DNA of 64,000 nucleotides from Bacillota bacterium (lineage in GTDB: Bacteria; Bacillota; Clostridia; Peptostreptococcales; Anaerovoracaceae), in NCBI GenBank assembly GCA_017431785.1, contig JAFRKJ010000019.1:1-64000 (forward strand), written 5' to 3'. This document shows positions 8,296-17,805 of the stretch, one piece after another. Position 1 is the first letter of the stretch. Each line of letters starts with the position of its first letter. A program made the translations under genes and the position numbers. The notes under the pieces were generated by a model. That model searched no databases and had not been told where the DNA came from. It saw only the letters and a program-made list of their open reading frames with translations.

Positions 8296-9216
8296 ATGAA
8301 CGGAAATCAGAATTTAAGACAACGGAAGAAGATCCAGAACATGAGAGCGGGCCGCACGAGGAAGATCTGCGGAATCATATTCCTGGCAACCGGACTGTAC
8401 AATCTGATGTACTGCATGGGCGCCTTCTCAGTTTCCTTTAGAGACGGACTGCAGAGTTTAGTTGTTCCTATTCTTTTCATTGTTGCCGGCATATGGATGT
8501 ACTACGGGACAAAGAAAGAAGTAGAACGGTGGGACAAATATGAGAAATTCATCAATCCAAACGGAAATACGTCCCTGAAGATGCTCTCGCGAAAGACGGG
8601 CATTTCCCTGGACAAAGTCAGGAAGGACATCCAGAAGATGGTCAACAACGGATTCTTCATGGATGACAGCGGCAATATAGGAGCCTACATCAATAAGAAG
8701 TATGATGTGCTCGTGATGATGCGGAATGGTGAGCCTCTCGAACCGGTTGAGGAAACAGCCAGACGTGAGGAAGAAGAAGCGGGAACAGTAGAGAAACCAG
8801 CAGCAGCAAAGGAAGGGTCCGAAGAAGCCTATGCGGATATCATCGCATTGGCTGCGGAGAGAATTTCAGATGATGACGTTGTGGAAGCCCTGGGAAGTAT
8901 TGAAACATCCATCAGGAAAATCGATAAGCAGATCAAGCGCAATCCGGAGCTGAAAAATCATGCAAGTGTACAGCAGCTCAGGGAGATCTACCTTCCGAAG
9001 ACTGCAGAACTGGTCAGCAAACTCATTCATGAAGAAGTGGGTTCAGATACGATGCTCGAAATCAAGGGCATCCTGCATACATGTTCGGTCGCATACGAAA
9101 GCATCGTAGAGAAGCTTTATAAGCGCGAGGATGAAGATACGTTAATTGATATCGAAGTGCTGAAACAGACTTTTGAAAGAGAAGGTCTGCTTGGATCAGA
9201 TTTTGATTTTGAATAA
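8296..9216 (+). CDS. XpaC-like membrane protein (first copy)
   Basis: 306 residues. Two membrane segments near residues 25-45 and 53-72 are followed by a winged-helix-like stretch (GNTSLKMLSRKTGISLDKV) and a long charged helical C-terminal half. This is the layout of XpaC ('5-bromo-4-chloroindolyl phosphate hydrolysis') proteins. Their true biochemical role is unknown; they usually neighbour TelA. The C-terminus (EGLLGSDFDFE) closely resembles the end of the second copy (10433-11368), so the two are paralogues. Eleven bases separate it from telA. Confidence 0.8.
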   Translation: MNGNQNLRQRKKIQNMRAGRTRKICGIIFLATGLYNLMYCMGAFSVSFRDGLQSLVVPILFIVAGIWMYYGTKKEVERWDKYEKFINPNGNTSLKMLSRKTGISLDKVRKDIQKMVNNGFFMDDSGNIGAYINKKYDVLVMMRNGEPLEPVEETARREEEEAGTVEKPAAAKEGSEEAYADIIALAAERISDDDVVEALGSIETSIRKIDKQIKRNPELKNHASVQQLREIYLPKTAELVSKLIHEEVGSDTMLEIKGILHTCSVAYESIVEKLYKREDEDTLIDIEVLKQTFEREGLLGSDFDFE

Positions 9217-9227
9217 GGAGGAACGAA

Positions 9228-10409
9228 ATGGCAGAAGTTGAAGCAAAAGCAATGGAACTGGAAGTACCAACAGCAGATGTGAACGATGTAATCACACCTG
9301 TATTATCATTGGAATCACTTGAAGAAATCCAGGATCCGGCTGTTGAGAAAATCGATCAGAAGGATGCTGAGGAATTCAGAATGAAGCAGTTTTCAGAAGA
9401 AGAGATGAAGCAGATCAATGATTTCTCAGAGAAAATCGATCTGCACGACTCGAATCTGATCATCACATACGGCGCTGGCGCGCAGAAGAGACTGGCAGAT
9501 TTTTCGGAAACTGCCCTTGAGCACGTACGCAACAAAGACATCGACGAAATCGGTGAGACAGTCAGCCAGCTGGTGGCAGATCTCAAAGTGGACCCTACCG
9601 AATCCAAAGGTCTCAAAGGTCTGTTCAACAAAGGCGCCAGCCAGACTGAGAAAATCAAGGCTCACTACAGCAAGGTGGAGACCAACGTCGATACCATCGC
9701 CAGATCTTTAGAGAAGCATCAGGAAACCCTGCTGAAGGACGTTGCTGTCATGGAGAGACTCTTTGAGAACAACAAGGCTTACTTCAAAGAGCTGACTATG
9801 TACATTGCCGCAGGACGCATTGCATTGGATAAAGCCCTGAACGAAGAGCTTCCTGCACTCAGAGCAAAAGCAGCAGAAACGGGTCTGGCAGAAGATGCGC
9901 AGGCAGCGAACGATTACGCATCCATGTGCGAGAGATTCGAGAAGAAACTCTATGATCTTGAACTGACGAGGGCGATCTGTCTGCAGAACGCACCACAGAT
10001 CAGACTGGTTCAGACAAACGCAGTCGTTCTCTCCGACAAGATCCATTCCACTCTTGTAAATACACTTCCTCTGTGGAAGAACCAGATGGTCATCTCCCTC
10101 GGCATGGCCCACTCAAAGGAGGCCATCAAGACACAGCAGATGGTGACAGAGGCAACCAATGAGATTCTGAAGAAGAATGCAGAGATGCTGCACACTTCCA
10201 CCGTGGAGATCGCGGAAGAGAACGAGAGAGGCATCGTAGATATCGAGACTCTGCAGCATACAAACGAAGAACTGATCGCAACGCTGGATGATCTCATCAG
10301 AATCCAGGATGAGGGAAGACAGAAGCGCAGAGATGCCGAACTGGAACTGACAAGCATTGAGCAGACGCTCAAAGAAAGACTGACCCAGGCTGGCTCCATG
10401 AGAGTGTAG
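9228..10409 (+). CDS. telA: TelA-family toxic anion resistance protein
   Basis: 393 residues, almost wholly alpha-helical and coiled-coil, with no membrane segment. It shows the family's core region SKVETNVDTIARSLEKHQ followed by VMERLFENN and the later stretch LPLWKNQMVISLG. TelA/KlaA proteins are linked to tellurite and envelope-stress tolerance, but the mechanism is unknown. AAGGAGG sits six bases before the ATG. The gene is flanked by two XpaC-like genes in one orientation, suggesting a membrane complex of XpaC dimers and cytosolic TelA (inference). Confidence 0.88.
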   Translation: MAEVEAKAMELEVPTADVNDVITPVLSLESLEEIQDPAVEKIDQKDAEEFRMKQFSEEEMKQINDFSEKIDLHDSNLIITYGAGAQKRLADFSETALEHVRNKDIDEIGETVSQLVADLKVDPTESKGLKGLFNKGASQTEKIKAHYSKVETNVDTIARSLEKHQETLLKDVAVMERLFENNKAYFKELTMYIAAGRIALDKALNEELPALRAKAAETGLAEDAQAANDYASMCERFEKKLYDLELTRAICLQNAPQIRLVQTNAVVLSDKIHSTLVNTLPLWKNQMVISLGMAHSKEAIKTQQMVTEATNEILKKNAEMLHTSTVEIAEENERGIVDIETLQHTNEELIATLDDLIRIQDEGRQKRRDAELELTSIEQTLKERLTQAGSMRV

Positions 10410-10432
10410 ACAGAAGTTTCGGAGGCTGAGAA

Positions 10433-11368
10433 ATGGCAGGCGAATACGACAAGAGAAGAAGAGAAAATCCGGCGAGCAAGAGGCTGACAGCAGATGAACT
10501 CCGCGCCATCAGAAATGCGAGAAACTGCCTCGGTCTGAAGCTTGGGGCCTTTGGCGCGGGTGCAGGTGCAGTGCTTTCCATCATGATGGCGATCGGCGGA
10601 AGCACGCAGCTGCTTGACATGGTTGTTTACGGCATTTGCATACTCCTGTTCGTCATGCTGGCAGTCGTGCTGACCAGTGTCAGCAAAAAGCGTCAGACAA
10701 AGTGGGGCAAGTACGAGGCTTTGATCAATTGGGAAGGCAACACATCTCTTGATTACATTTCCGAGAGCACCGGTTATCCGATGAACAAGGTCATCAGCGA
10801 TCTGCAGGAGATGATCGATAAGAAGTTTCTCATCGGTCCGAAGGAAAACCTCGGAGCGTACATCGACAAAGGCAATGGTCTGCTCGTTCTGACAGACTAT
10901 ATGACAGGGCAGCCGATCGAACCGCTGGATGAAGCGATCAAACGCAAGAAGGCGCGGGATAAAATCAAGACGGAGAGTGAAAGCATCCATGTGATCCGCA
11001 AAGCGGTACTGGACGTCAACGACGAAGAGGTCAGAGACTATCTCTTCGAGCTCTCGGGATCCATCGGCAAAATTGAGAAGAAACTCAAAGAGAACCCAGA
11101 GCTGGCCAAGATGGAGATCGTCAGAAAGTTCAAGGAGACCTATCTGCCGAGAACGCTCGAGCTTGTTGAGAAGTACAGAAAAGGCGACGGATCAGAGGAA
11201 ACACAGGCAAAGATCAAGGAAACCCTTGCTATCTGCGCTGAGGCATTCGATAACATCGAAGAGAGTATCTACGAAAGGGAAAGCGAAGACACCCTGGCGG
11301 ATATCGAAGTTATCAAGGCGATGCTTGCGAGAGAAGGATTTCTGGATTCAGATTTTGATATCAAGTAA
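10433..11368 (+). CDS. XpaC-like membrane protein (second copy)
   Basis: 311 residues. It has the same order as the first copy: two membrane segments (about residues 39-56 and 62-81), a winged-helix-like stretch (GNTSLDYISESTGYPMNKV), then helical tail ending EGFLDSDFDIK. GGAGG precedes the ATG. It lies 23 bases after telA and 42 before the PAS regulator. Divergence between the copies is large enough to exclude recent duplication. Confidence 0.8.
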   Translation: MAGEYDKRRRENPASKRLTADELRAIRNARNCLGLKLGAFGAGAGAVLSIMMAIGGSTQLLDMVVYGICILLFVMLAVVLTSVSKKRQTKWGKYEALINWEGNTSLDYISESTGYPMNKVISDLQEMIDKKFLIGPKENLGAYIDKGNGLLVLTDYMTGQPIEPLDEAIKRKKARDKIKTESESIHVIRKAVLDVNDEEVRDYLFELSGSIGKIEKKLKENPELAKMEIVRKFKETYLPRTLELVEKYRKGDGSEETQAKIKETLAICAEAFDNIEESIYERESEDTLADIEVIKAMLAREGFLDSDFDIK

Positions 11369-11410
11369 TCGTAAACAAGTAGCAGTATCAGAAAGAACTC
11401 TTATATTGTC

Positions 11411-12775
11411 ATGAAAAAGACACCTGAAGAAAACATCTACAAGACAATAGTGGAGAACCTTGGCGTTGAGATCTTCGTCAGCGACGGCAAAGGCAACGTT
11501 CTGTTTGTCAATCCGGCATCCATACAGATCAACGAACTGGATGTCGACAATGTCGTCGGACGCAATGTGCGTGAGCTGATGAAAGACGGATACTTCGAGG
11601 AGAGCAGTACACTTCGTGTGCTTAAGGACAAGAAGACAGAAAGTGTTCTGCAGCATCTTAAAAACGGCAAACAGGTCATAGCGACAGGCGTTCCTGTTTA
11701 CGATGACGACGGGAAAATCAGAATGGTCATCACTACATCCCAGGACATCGAAGCAGTTAACGAACTTGTTGAAACACTGAATGCTCAGGAAAAGGAGATT
11801 GACCTTCTGAAGAGACAGCTGCAGAAAAGCAGTGATTTCGACGTCAAAGATCCGGCGAGCATCAAGGTCAAATCCGCCATGGAAATGGTAGCTTCCCTTG
11901 ACATGCCGATACTCATTTCCGGTGAGTCCGGAACCGGCAAGCATATTGCCGCCAGATATATCCATTACTTCGGAAAGCGCAGGGATGAACATTTTATCAC
12001 CGTGAATTGTGTCAGTGCGGATCCGGACTTCTTGGAACAGGAGATCTTCGGACGGGAGAGCAACTCGGAGGACGGCAAGTCGGAAGTCATCATCCAGGGC
12101 AAGCTGGATCTGGCCAACGAAGGGACTCTGGCGCTGAACAATATCAGTTATATGCCGCAGAGGATTCAGTCGAAGCTCTTTGAATATATCAACACGGGAA
12201 CATTCACAAGGGCCGGCGGCCACCGGCCGGTGAAGTCGAACGCCCGGATCATCGCGATGACGGGAATGGACCTGCGGGCACTGAGTGATACAGGGATGTT
12301 CATGAAGGCTCTGTATTATAAGCTCAACACAGTGCCGATCGTGATTCCGCCGCTCAGAGACAGGGTGCGGGATATCCCGTATTTCGCCAATCAGTACGTT
12401 TTGAGATATAACGAAAAGTACAAGGCGAAGAAGATTCTGAACAAAGACGCTCTTGGTAAGCTCACATCCCACTCCTGGCCGGGCAATCTTATCGAACTCG
12501 ATCAGACCATTGAGAGTGCCTATGTCATGACTGAAGGACCAATCATAAGCGGAACGACCATATACAAAGTTCTGCACGGGGCGGATGATCAGAGCAAGAG
12601 CAAAAGCAGCGTATACTGCGAAGACATCATACCGCTCAAGGAAGCGAAGCACCTGCTGGAGGAACAGTTGGTAAAGCGGGCTTACGAGGTATATAAAACG
12701 ACAGGAAAGACAGCCGATGCATTGGGCGTAAACCAGTCCACTGTGTCGAGGATACTGAATAAATATTCGGGGTGA
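11411..12775 (+). CDS. PAS-domain regulator with degenerate sigma-54-type AAA+ domain
   Basis: 454 residues. PAS domain (about 10-120), coiled linker, AAA+ domain (about 148-380) and a C-terminal Fis-type helix-turn-helix (TADALGVNQSTVSRILNKY). The Walker A motif GESGTGK is kept. The Walker B region reads GTLALNNIS where active enhancer-binding proteins have GTLFLDEV, and the GAFTGA loop that contacts sigma-54 is absent: the region after IFGRE is replaced by an acidic stretch. It therefore cannot act as a sigma-54 activator and probably works as a TyrR-like sigma-70 regulator or repressor. No ribosome site is evident. Likely targets are the XpaC/TelA genes upstream. Confidence 0.85.
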   Translation: MKKTPEENIYKTIVENLGVEIFVSDGKGNVLFVNPASIQINELDVDNVVGRNVRELMKDGYFEESSTLRVLKDKKTESVLQHLKNGKQVIATGVPVYDDDGKIRMVITTSQDIEAVNELVETLNAQEKEIDLLKRQLQKSSDFDVKDPASIKVKSAMEMVASLDMPILISGESGTGKHIAARYIHYFGKRRDEHFITVNCVSADPDFLEQEIFGRESNSEDGKSEVIIQGKLDLANEGTLALNNISYMPQRIQSKLFEYINTGTFTRAGGHRPVKSNARIIAMTGMDLRALSDTGMFMKALYYKLNTVPIVIPPLRDRVRDIPYFANQYVLRYNEKYKAKKILNKDALGKLTSHSWPGNLIELDQTIESAYVMTEGPIISGTTIYKVLHGADDQSKSKSSVYCEDIIPLKEAKHLLEEQLVKRAYEVYKTTGKTADALGVNQSTVSRILNKYSG

Positions 12776-12780
12776 CAGAG

Positions 12781-13194
12781 ATGAGAAAGATTTTAGTTGT
12801 AACATTTGCCCTAACAGCGGCGATTATTATGCTGGTAGCCTTTACAGGCTGCGGAGGTTCCAAGGTACCGGAACGTCTGGTCGGAGAATGGCAGTGCGCG
12901 GATCTGGCTTCAGACGGATACACAGATACCAGTTTTTATGCGCTTACCATCGAAACGGATGGCACCTTCAGCCTCTATGACATTGCTGCAGGCAATCCGG
13001 GCATTTCCGGAACCATGAAAGGGGATGACACCGGCAAACTGGGCATTCTGGAACTGACATGCAACGAGGACGATTTTGATCCTCCGGTATGCTGGGCAAA
13101 GATGCAGAAGAACTCCCGCGTCAGATATAAGATTATGGATGAAAATACGATCCGGCTGGGCTATGTAGGTATCTGGCTTACCTTTACGAAATAG
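12781..13194 (+). CDS. Small lipoprotein
   Basis: 137 residues from ATG 12781 (GGGGTG upstream); a GTG three codons earlier (12772) overlaps the preceding stop. The signal peptide ends in lipobox AFTGC, so it is exported and lipid-anchored. The mature part (about 115 residues) resembles a lipocalin-like beta barrel often seen in clostridial lipoproteins (PERLVGEWQC ... TIETDGTFSLYD ... GIWLTF). The function is unknown. It is translationally coupled to the PAS regulator, so it may belong to the same envelope-response unit. Confidence 0.75.
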   Translation: MRKILVVTFALTAAIIMLVAFTGCGGSKVPERLVGEWQCADLASDGYTDTSFYALTIETDGTFSLYDIAAGNPGISGTMKGDDTGKLGILELTCNEDDFDPPVCWAKMQKNSRVRYKIMDENTIRLGYVGIWLTFTK

Positions 13195-13259
13195 GATGGT
13201 TGCAGGTACGAAATAAGTTGGGCGCAGGGCAGTGGGGGTTCGTTACACGAGTATGCCGC

Positions 13260-14387
13260 TTACACGAGCACTCCGCCGCCCAGAACGATATCTCCGTCAT
13301 ACAGTACGGCAGACTGCCCCGGCGTGATGGCGCGCTGCGGTTCGTCAAAAAAGATTTCAACAGCGTCGGTTCCCTGGGAACCGGCGTTTTCATTTGCTTT
13401 GACCGGGCGTACGGTGGCCCACTGTTCTCTCTGCTTATAGCGTACGCGAACGCGGCAGCGGATCTCCCCTTCCGGGATCTCCCCGGAGATCCAGTTGAAG
13501 TCTGTTGCCTTTGCATAAGATGAGAAGACATCCTCGTTTTTGCCGAGGATAACCTGGTTCTTTTCCGCGTCGATGCGGCAGACGTAGCGTTTTTCGCCGA
13601 AGGCCTGTCCCAGGTGTTTGTGCTGACCGATGGTGTAGTGGATGATGCCCCGGTGTGTTCCGATGACGTTGCCGTCAAGATCCACATAGTCGCCCTCCGG
13701 GAAGGTGCGGTTCGTATACTGCCTGATGACGGAAGCGTAGTCGCCGTTCGGAACGAAGCAGATGTCCTGGCTCTCCGGTCTGTCTGCATTCACAAAGCCA
13801 TTGGCTTTTGCCAGCTCCCTGACCTCGTCCTTCGTATACTGTCCTAACGGCATGAGAACATGGGCCAGCTGCTCCTGGGTAAGGTTGTAGAGAACATAGC
13901 TCTGGTCTTTTGCGTCATTGACAGCCTTGCGGAGCAGGTATTTCCCGGTCTGCGGATCGCGCTCGATGCGCGCGTAGTGACCGGTCACGATGTATTCGCA
14001 ACCCAGTTCCTCCGCCTTTTGGAGCAGTGCGCCGAATTTCAGATTCTTATTGCAGTCAACGCAAGGATTCGGCGTGACGCCGTGGGAGTATGCGTCGGTG
14101 AACTTATCGATGACACAGCAGCGGAAGGCCTCCTTCAGATCGAAGGCATAAAAAGACATGCCGAGACGTTCAGCAACGCTGCGCGCGTCGCGGACATTGT
14201 CGCTGTCGGCAGACGTGGCTTCACTTTGCGGAGTTCCGTCGGATGGTGCTTCGCCCCGCGGGCTTCCTCCGCATCCGATGTCAAAGAGCTCCATCGTGCA
14301 TCCGATGCATTCAAAACCGGCCTCTTTTGTAAGTTTCGCGGCGACGGAAGAATCGACTCCGCCGCTCATGGCGATCAGTGCTTTCAT
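13260..14387 (-). CDS. mnmA: tRNA-specific 2-thiouridylase
   Basis: 375 residues. It thiolates U34 of tRNA-Glu, -Gln and -Lys. The PP-loop SGGVDSS lies at residues 8-14; catalytic cysteines are in NPCVDCNK and ESQDICFVP; VTGHYAR is conserved. A Gly/Ser/Asp-rich insertion (about residues 38-62) follows MELFDIG and is longer than in most MnmA. No ribosome site precedes the ATG. A TAGTAT -10-like box lies nine bases upstream on the minus strand, so the mRNA may be leaderless or nearly so. The sulfur donor gene (nifS/iscS type) is not adjacent. Confidence 0.94.
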   Translation of the reverse strand: MKALIAMSGGVDSSVAAKLTKEAGFECIGCTMELFDIGCGGSPRGEAPSDGTPQSEATSADSDNVRDARSVAERLGMSFYAFDLKEAFRCCVIDKFTDAYSHGVTPNPCVDCNKNLKFGALLQKAEELGCEYIVTGHYARIERDPQTGKYLLRKAVNDAKDQSYVLYNLTQEQLAHVLMPLGQYTKDEVRELAKANGFVNADRPESQDICFVPNGDYASVIRQYTNRTFPEGDYVDLDGNVIGTHRGIIHYTIGQHKHLGQAFGEKRYVCRIDAEKNQVILGKNEDVFSSYAKATDFNWISGEIPEGEIRCRVRVRYKQREQWATVRPVKANENAGSQGTDAVEIFFDEPQRAITPGQSAVLYDGDIVLGGGVLV

Positions 14388-14446
14388 ACCCGTATGATAC
14401 TACAGTGAAGAGCAAAAGTCATGAAAAACAGGCTGATCCAAAATTA

Positions 14447-14473
14447 TTAGCACTCTTATGTGGTGAGTGCCAA
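14447..14473. promoter_or_regulatory. CIRCE element (HrcA operator)
   Basis: TTAGCACTC, nine bases, GAGTGCCAA. This matches the CIRCE consensus TTAGCACTC-N9-GAGTGCTAA at 17 of 18 positions. It lies eight bases upstream of the clpB -35 box, so HrcA would repress clpB at normal temperature. Confidence 0.93.
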
Positions 14474-14480
14474 AAAAGTG

Positions 14481-14509
14481 TTGACTTTGCATATGGCGGG
14501 TATTACAAT
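14481..14509 (+). promoter_or_regulatory. clpB promoter
   Basis: TTGACT (14481-14486), 17 bases, TACAAT (14504-14509): a strong sigma-A promoter immediately after CIRCE. The leader to the ATG at 14580 is about 63 nt. Confidence 0.85.
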
Positions 14510-14579
14510 GAATTTAGCAAAGGGGAAACGCCTCAATACAAAGGGGTAAAGGCCCCGAAATAGAAGGGGGAAACTAGTT

Positions 14580-17171
14580 ATGAACATAGAAAAATACACA
14601 CAGAAAGCACAAGAGGCAATCATTGATTGCCAGAATATCGCTGTGGAAGAAGGCCATCAGCAGGTGGATGGAGAACACCTGCACATGGCTCTGCTGCAGC
14701 AGAAGGATGGGCTTATTCCTAAGCTCCTCACTTACGCTAAGATAAATGTCGGAGAGGTCATTGGGTCCGTACAAGCTGAACTGGATAAGATTCCGAAGGT
14801 AAGTGGAAGCGCAGATCAGATGTATTCCACCAGACGTCTGCAGCAGATTCTGGTCGATGCAGAAAAAAAGGCCGAAAGACTCAAGGATGAGTATGTCAGC
14901 GTTGAGCATCTCTACATGGCTCTGCTGGATGAGAGAAATACACCGAGCGCTGAGATCTTCAGAAGATATGGTATGAGCAAGGATTGTTTCCTGAATGCAC
15001 TCAATCAGGTCCGCGGCAACCAGAGAGTTACGAGCCAGAATCCGGAAGAAGGATATGACGCTCTGAACAAGTATGGCAGAGACCTTGTGGAAATGGCGAG
15101 GGACGGCAAACTGGATCCGGTCATCGGACGTGATGCGGAGATCAGACACACCATTCAGATCCTTTCCAGAAGAACAAAGAATAATCCGGTGCTCATCGGC
15201 GAACCTGGCGTCGGCAAGACAGCCGTTGTGGAAGGACTGGCTCAGCGTATCCTGAACGGGGATGTCCCGGAAGGGCTGAAGGATAAGACCATATTCGCAC
15301 TGGACATGGGCTCACTTATTGCGGGCGCGAAGTTCAGAGGTGAGTTTGAGGAGAGACTGAAGGCGGTCCTCAACGAAATTGAGAAATCTGATGGCAGGAT
15401 TTTGCTGTTCATCGACGAGCTGCACAACATCGTTGGAGCCGGCAAATCGGAAGGCGCTATGGATGCGGGCAACCTGCTCAAGCCGAAACTTGCCAGAGGC
15501 GAACTGCACTGCATCGGCGCGACGACTCTTGACGAGTACCGCAAGTACATTGAAAAGGACGCGGCGCTGGAGAGAAGATTCCAGAAGGTCATGGTGGATC
15601 AGCCGACCGTGGAAGATACCATTTCCATTCTCCGTGGACTGAAGGAGAGATTTGAGATACATCACGGCGTAAGGATTACAGACAGCGCACTGATTGCGTG
15701 CGCGACCCTTTCGGACCGTTACATTACAGACCGATTCCTGCCGGATAAGGCCATCGACCTGATGGATGAAGCGGCGGCAAGAATCAGAACCGAAATCGAC
15801 AGCATGCCTGAAGAACTCGATCAGATTTCGCGTAAAATCATGCAGCTTGAAATCGAAAAACAGGCACTGAATAAGGAAACCGATAAAGCGTCCAAGGCGA
15901 GACTGAAAGCCCTGGAAGAAGAACTGGCGGAACTCAAGGACGAGGACAACGCCCTCCGTGCGCAGTGGGAGAACGAGAAGAACGCTATCGCGGAAGTCAA
16001 GGAAGTCAAGCAACAGCTTGACGACGTCCGCCATGAAATCGAGGAAGCCGAGAGAAGATACGATCTGGAAAAACTTGCTGAGCTCAAGTACGGCAAACTT
16101 CCTGAGCTGGAAAAGAAGCTGGAGGAAGAAAAAGCAAAGGCAGAAAAAGCCGAAGAGGCACGCCTCCTGAAGGAGGAAGTCGGAGAAGAGGAAATCGCAG
16201 AAGTCATCTCGGGATGGACCGGCATTCCTGTTGCCAAACTGGTTGAAACAGAACGTGAGAAACTGCTGAAACTGCCGGAGATCCTGCACCAGAGAGTCAT
16301 CGGTCAGGATGAGGGTGTGCAGTCTGTTGCAGAGGCTGTTTTGAGAGCCCGCGCAGGACTGAAGGACGCCAACAGACCGATTGGGTCATTTATCTTCCTG
16401 GGACCGACAGGCGTCGGTAAGACAGAGCTGGCAAAGGCTCTTTCAGAAGCACTCTTTGACTCAGAGAGAAATATGGTCAGAATCGATATGTCCGAGTATA
16501 TGGAGAAACACTCCGTTTCGAGACTGGTCGGAGCGCCTCCGGGATATGTCGGCTACGACGAAGGCGGTCAGCTGACAGAAGCAGTCAGACGGAAGCCTTA
16601 CAGCGTCATCCTGTTCGATGAGATCGAGAAGGCTCATCCGGATGTGTTCAACATCCTGCTGCAGCTTCTGGACGACGGACGTCTGACAGACAATCAGGGA
16701 AGAACCGTTGACTTCAAAAACACCATCGTCATCATGACTTCCAACATCGGAAGCAGCATGCTGATCGATGGCATCAAAGAAGACGGAACGGTAGATCCGG
16801 AAGTCAAGGAGAGAGTCGAAGCGGAGATGAAGAAGTACTTCAGACCGGAATTCCTGAACAGAATCGACGAGACTGTCGTATTCTCGCCGCTCACCATTGA
16901 TCAGATCATCAAGATCATTGAGCTGGGAATGAAGGATATCGAAGCAAGACTCAGAGAGCGTGAGATCACCCTGGAACTGACAGAGGCTGCGAAGAAGTTC
17001 ATCGCAGACGAATCCTACGACGCGGCTTATGGTGCACGTCCGGTCAAGAGGTTCCTGCAGAGAAATATCGAGACAGAACTTGCAGGCGAGCTGATCCGCG
17101 GAACGATCATGGACGGCGACCACGTCCTCATCGACACCGACGGACAGAAACTGACATTTGCGACTAAGTAA
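14580..17171 (+). CDS. clpB: ATP-dependent disaggregase ClpB
   Basis: 863 residues, the normal family length. N-terminal Clp domain (1-145), first AAA+ module with Walker A GEPGVGKT at 207-214, long coiled-coil M domain (about 400-525, highly charged), and second AAA+ module with Walker A GPTGVGKT at 608-615. The M domain sets it apart from ClpC/ClpA. It pulls apart protein aggregates together with DnaK. AAGGGGG lies upstream of the ATG. Heat-shock control through CIRCE is expected. A strong terminator follows. Confidence 0.97.
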   Translation: MNIEKYTQKAQEAIIDCQNIAVEEGHQQVDGEHLHMALLQQKDGLIPKLLTYAKINVGEVIGSVQAELDKIPKVSGSADQMYSTRRLQQILVDAEKKAERLKDEYVSVEHLYMALLDERNTPSAEIFRRYGMSKDCFLNALNQVRGNQRVTSQNPEEGYDALNKYGRDLVEMARDGKLDPVIGRDAEIRHTIQILSRRTKNNPVLIGEPGVGKTAVVEGLAQRILNGDVPEGLKDKTIFALDMGSLIAGAKFRGEFEERLKAVLNEIEKSDGRILLFIDELHNIVGAGKSEGAMDAGNLLKPKLARGELHCIGATTLDEYRKYIEKDAALERRFQKVMVDQPTVEDTISILRGLKERFEIHHGVRITDSALIACATLSDRYITDRFLPDKAIDLMDEAAARIRTEIDSMPEELDQISRKIMQLEIEKQALNKETDKASKARLKALEEELAELKDEDNALRAQWENEKNAIAEVKEVKQQLDDVRHEIEEAERRYDLEKLAELKYGKLPELEKKLEEEKAKAEKAEEARLLKEEVGEEEIAEVISGWTGIPVAKLVETEREKLLKLPEILHQRVIGQDEGVQSVAEAVLRARAGLKDANRPIGSFIFLGPTGVGKTELAKALSEALFDSERNMVRIDMSEYMEKHSVSRLVGAPPGYVGYDEGGQLTEAVRRKPYSVILFDEIEKAHPDVFNILLQLLDDGRLTDNQGRTVDFKNTIVIMTSNIGSSMLIDGIKEDGTVDPEVKERVEAEMKKYFRPEFLNRIDETVVFSPLTIDQIIKIIELGMKDIEARLREREITLELTEAAKKFIADESYDAAYGARPVKRFLQRNIETELAGELIRGTIMDGDHVLIDTDGQKLTFATK

Positions 17172-17197
17172 CGGGATCGCGACGAAACAACAAAAAG

Positions 17198-17227
17198 AAA
17201 AGACGGCTGCCGGGGCAGCCGTCTTTT
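17198..17227. terminator. Bidirectional terminator between clpB and the minus-strand block
   Basis: AAAAGACGGCTGCC and its exact complement form a 14-bp stem with a two-base gap, T-rich on both sides. It serves clpB (plus) and the membrane-protein gene ending at 17235 (minus). Confidence 0.9.
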
Positions 17228-17234
17228 AGTTCAG

Positions 17235-17768
17235 TTAGTCAATGAGTTTCAAGTTCTCCGGACTCCCTTTAAAACGCCGGATGTACCAGTTGATGAGGAA
17301 CGTCATGACATAGTCATAGAGAATCATCATCACGATTCCTGCGAAGATGAGCCCGGCCACCGGCCAGTCCGGTGTATGGACGCTGGAGGCGAGCACTGAC
17401 TGGAACAGCAGGAAACCAATACACATAAGAGCGGCTGCGTAGATTACTTTGACGAGTATCTGCAATACGCCGCTTTTGATTTTCTCAATATAGAATTTGA
17501 GAACTGCATAATAACCGAAGCAGAAGATGTACGGGATGAGGGCCAGCTTGTTCGGTACCAGAATCAGCCCGAGAAGACTTGCTGCGGCGAATACAGAAAG
17601 CCCGCCGGCAACACCTGCTTCAATGACCATGATTGCAGTAAAAAGAGAGCTGATCAAAAATAGTGTCAGCTCGATTCCCGGCACGAATGATGCGCCGAAC
17701 ATAAATATGACTGCGAGGGCGGTGCAGATGCCGCCCATCGCGATTTTTCCGGTTTTGTTTTGTTTCAT
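17235..17768 (-). CDS. Multi-pass membrane protein, possible ECF S-component-like
   Basis: 177 residues with about five membrane segments (near residues 10-28, 34-56, 58-80, 95-118, 134-158). The start MKQNKTGKIAMGGICTAL resembles the N-terminus of substrate-binding S components of ECF vitamin transporters, and the length suits them, but no substrate motif is recognised. No energy-coupling (A/A'/T) genes are adjacent. Translation start support is weak (AAGG two bases upstream). It follows the DnaJ gene by 37 bases and is probably in the same minus-strand transcript. Confidence 0.65.
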   Translation of the reverse strand: MKQNKTGKIAMGGICTALAVIFMFGASFVPGIELTLFLISSLFTAIMVIEAGVAGGLSVFAAASLLGLILVPNKLALIPYIFCFGYYAVLKFYIEKIKSGVLQILVKVIYAAALMCIGFLLFQSVLASSVHTPDWPVAGLIFAGIVMMILYDYVMTFLINWYIRRFKGSPENLKLID

Positions 17769-17805
17769 TGCCTTTGCTGTTTACTGCCTTTGCGGCAGAG
17801 GGTTA

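Noticed and set aside
10010-10990. Minus-strand reading frame (326 codons) across telA and the second XpaC gene
   Set aside because: It is antisense to two coherent genes, and its composition is shadow-like.
11348-12805. Long minus-strand reading frame (485 codons) opposite the PAS regulator
   Set aside because: It mirrors a well-supported plus-strand gene with clear domains; the translation has no domain pattern, is Cys/His/Arg-rich and has no ribosome site.
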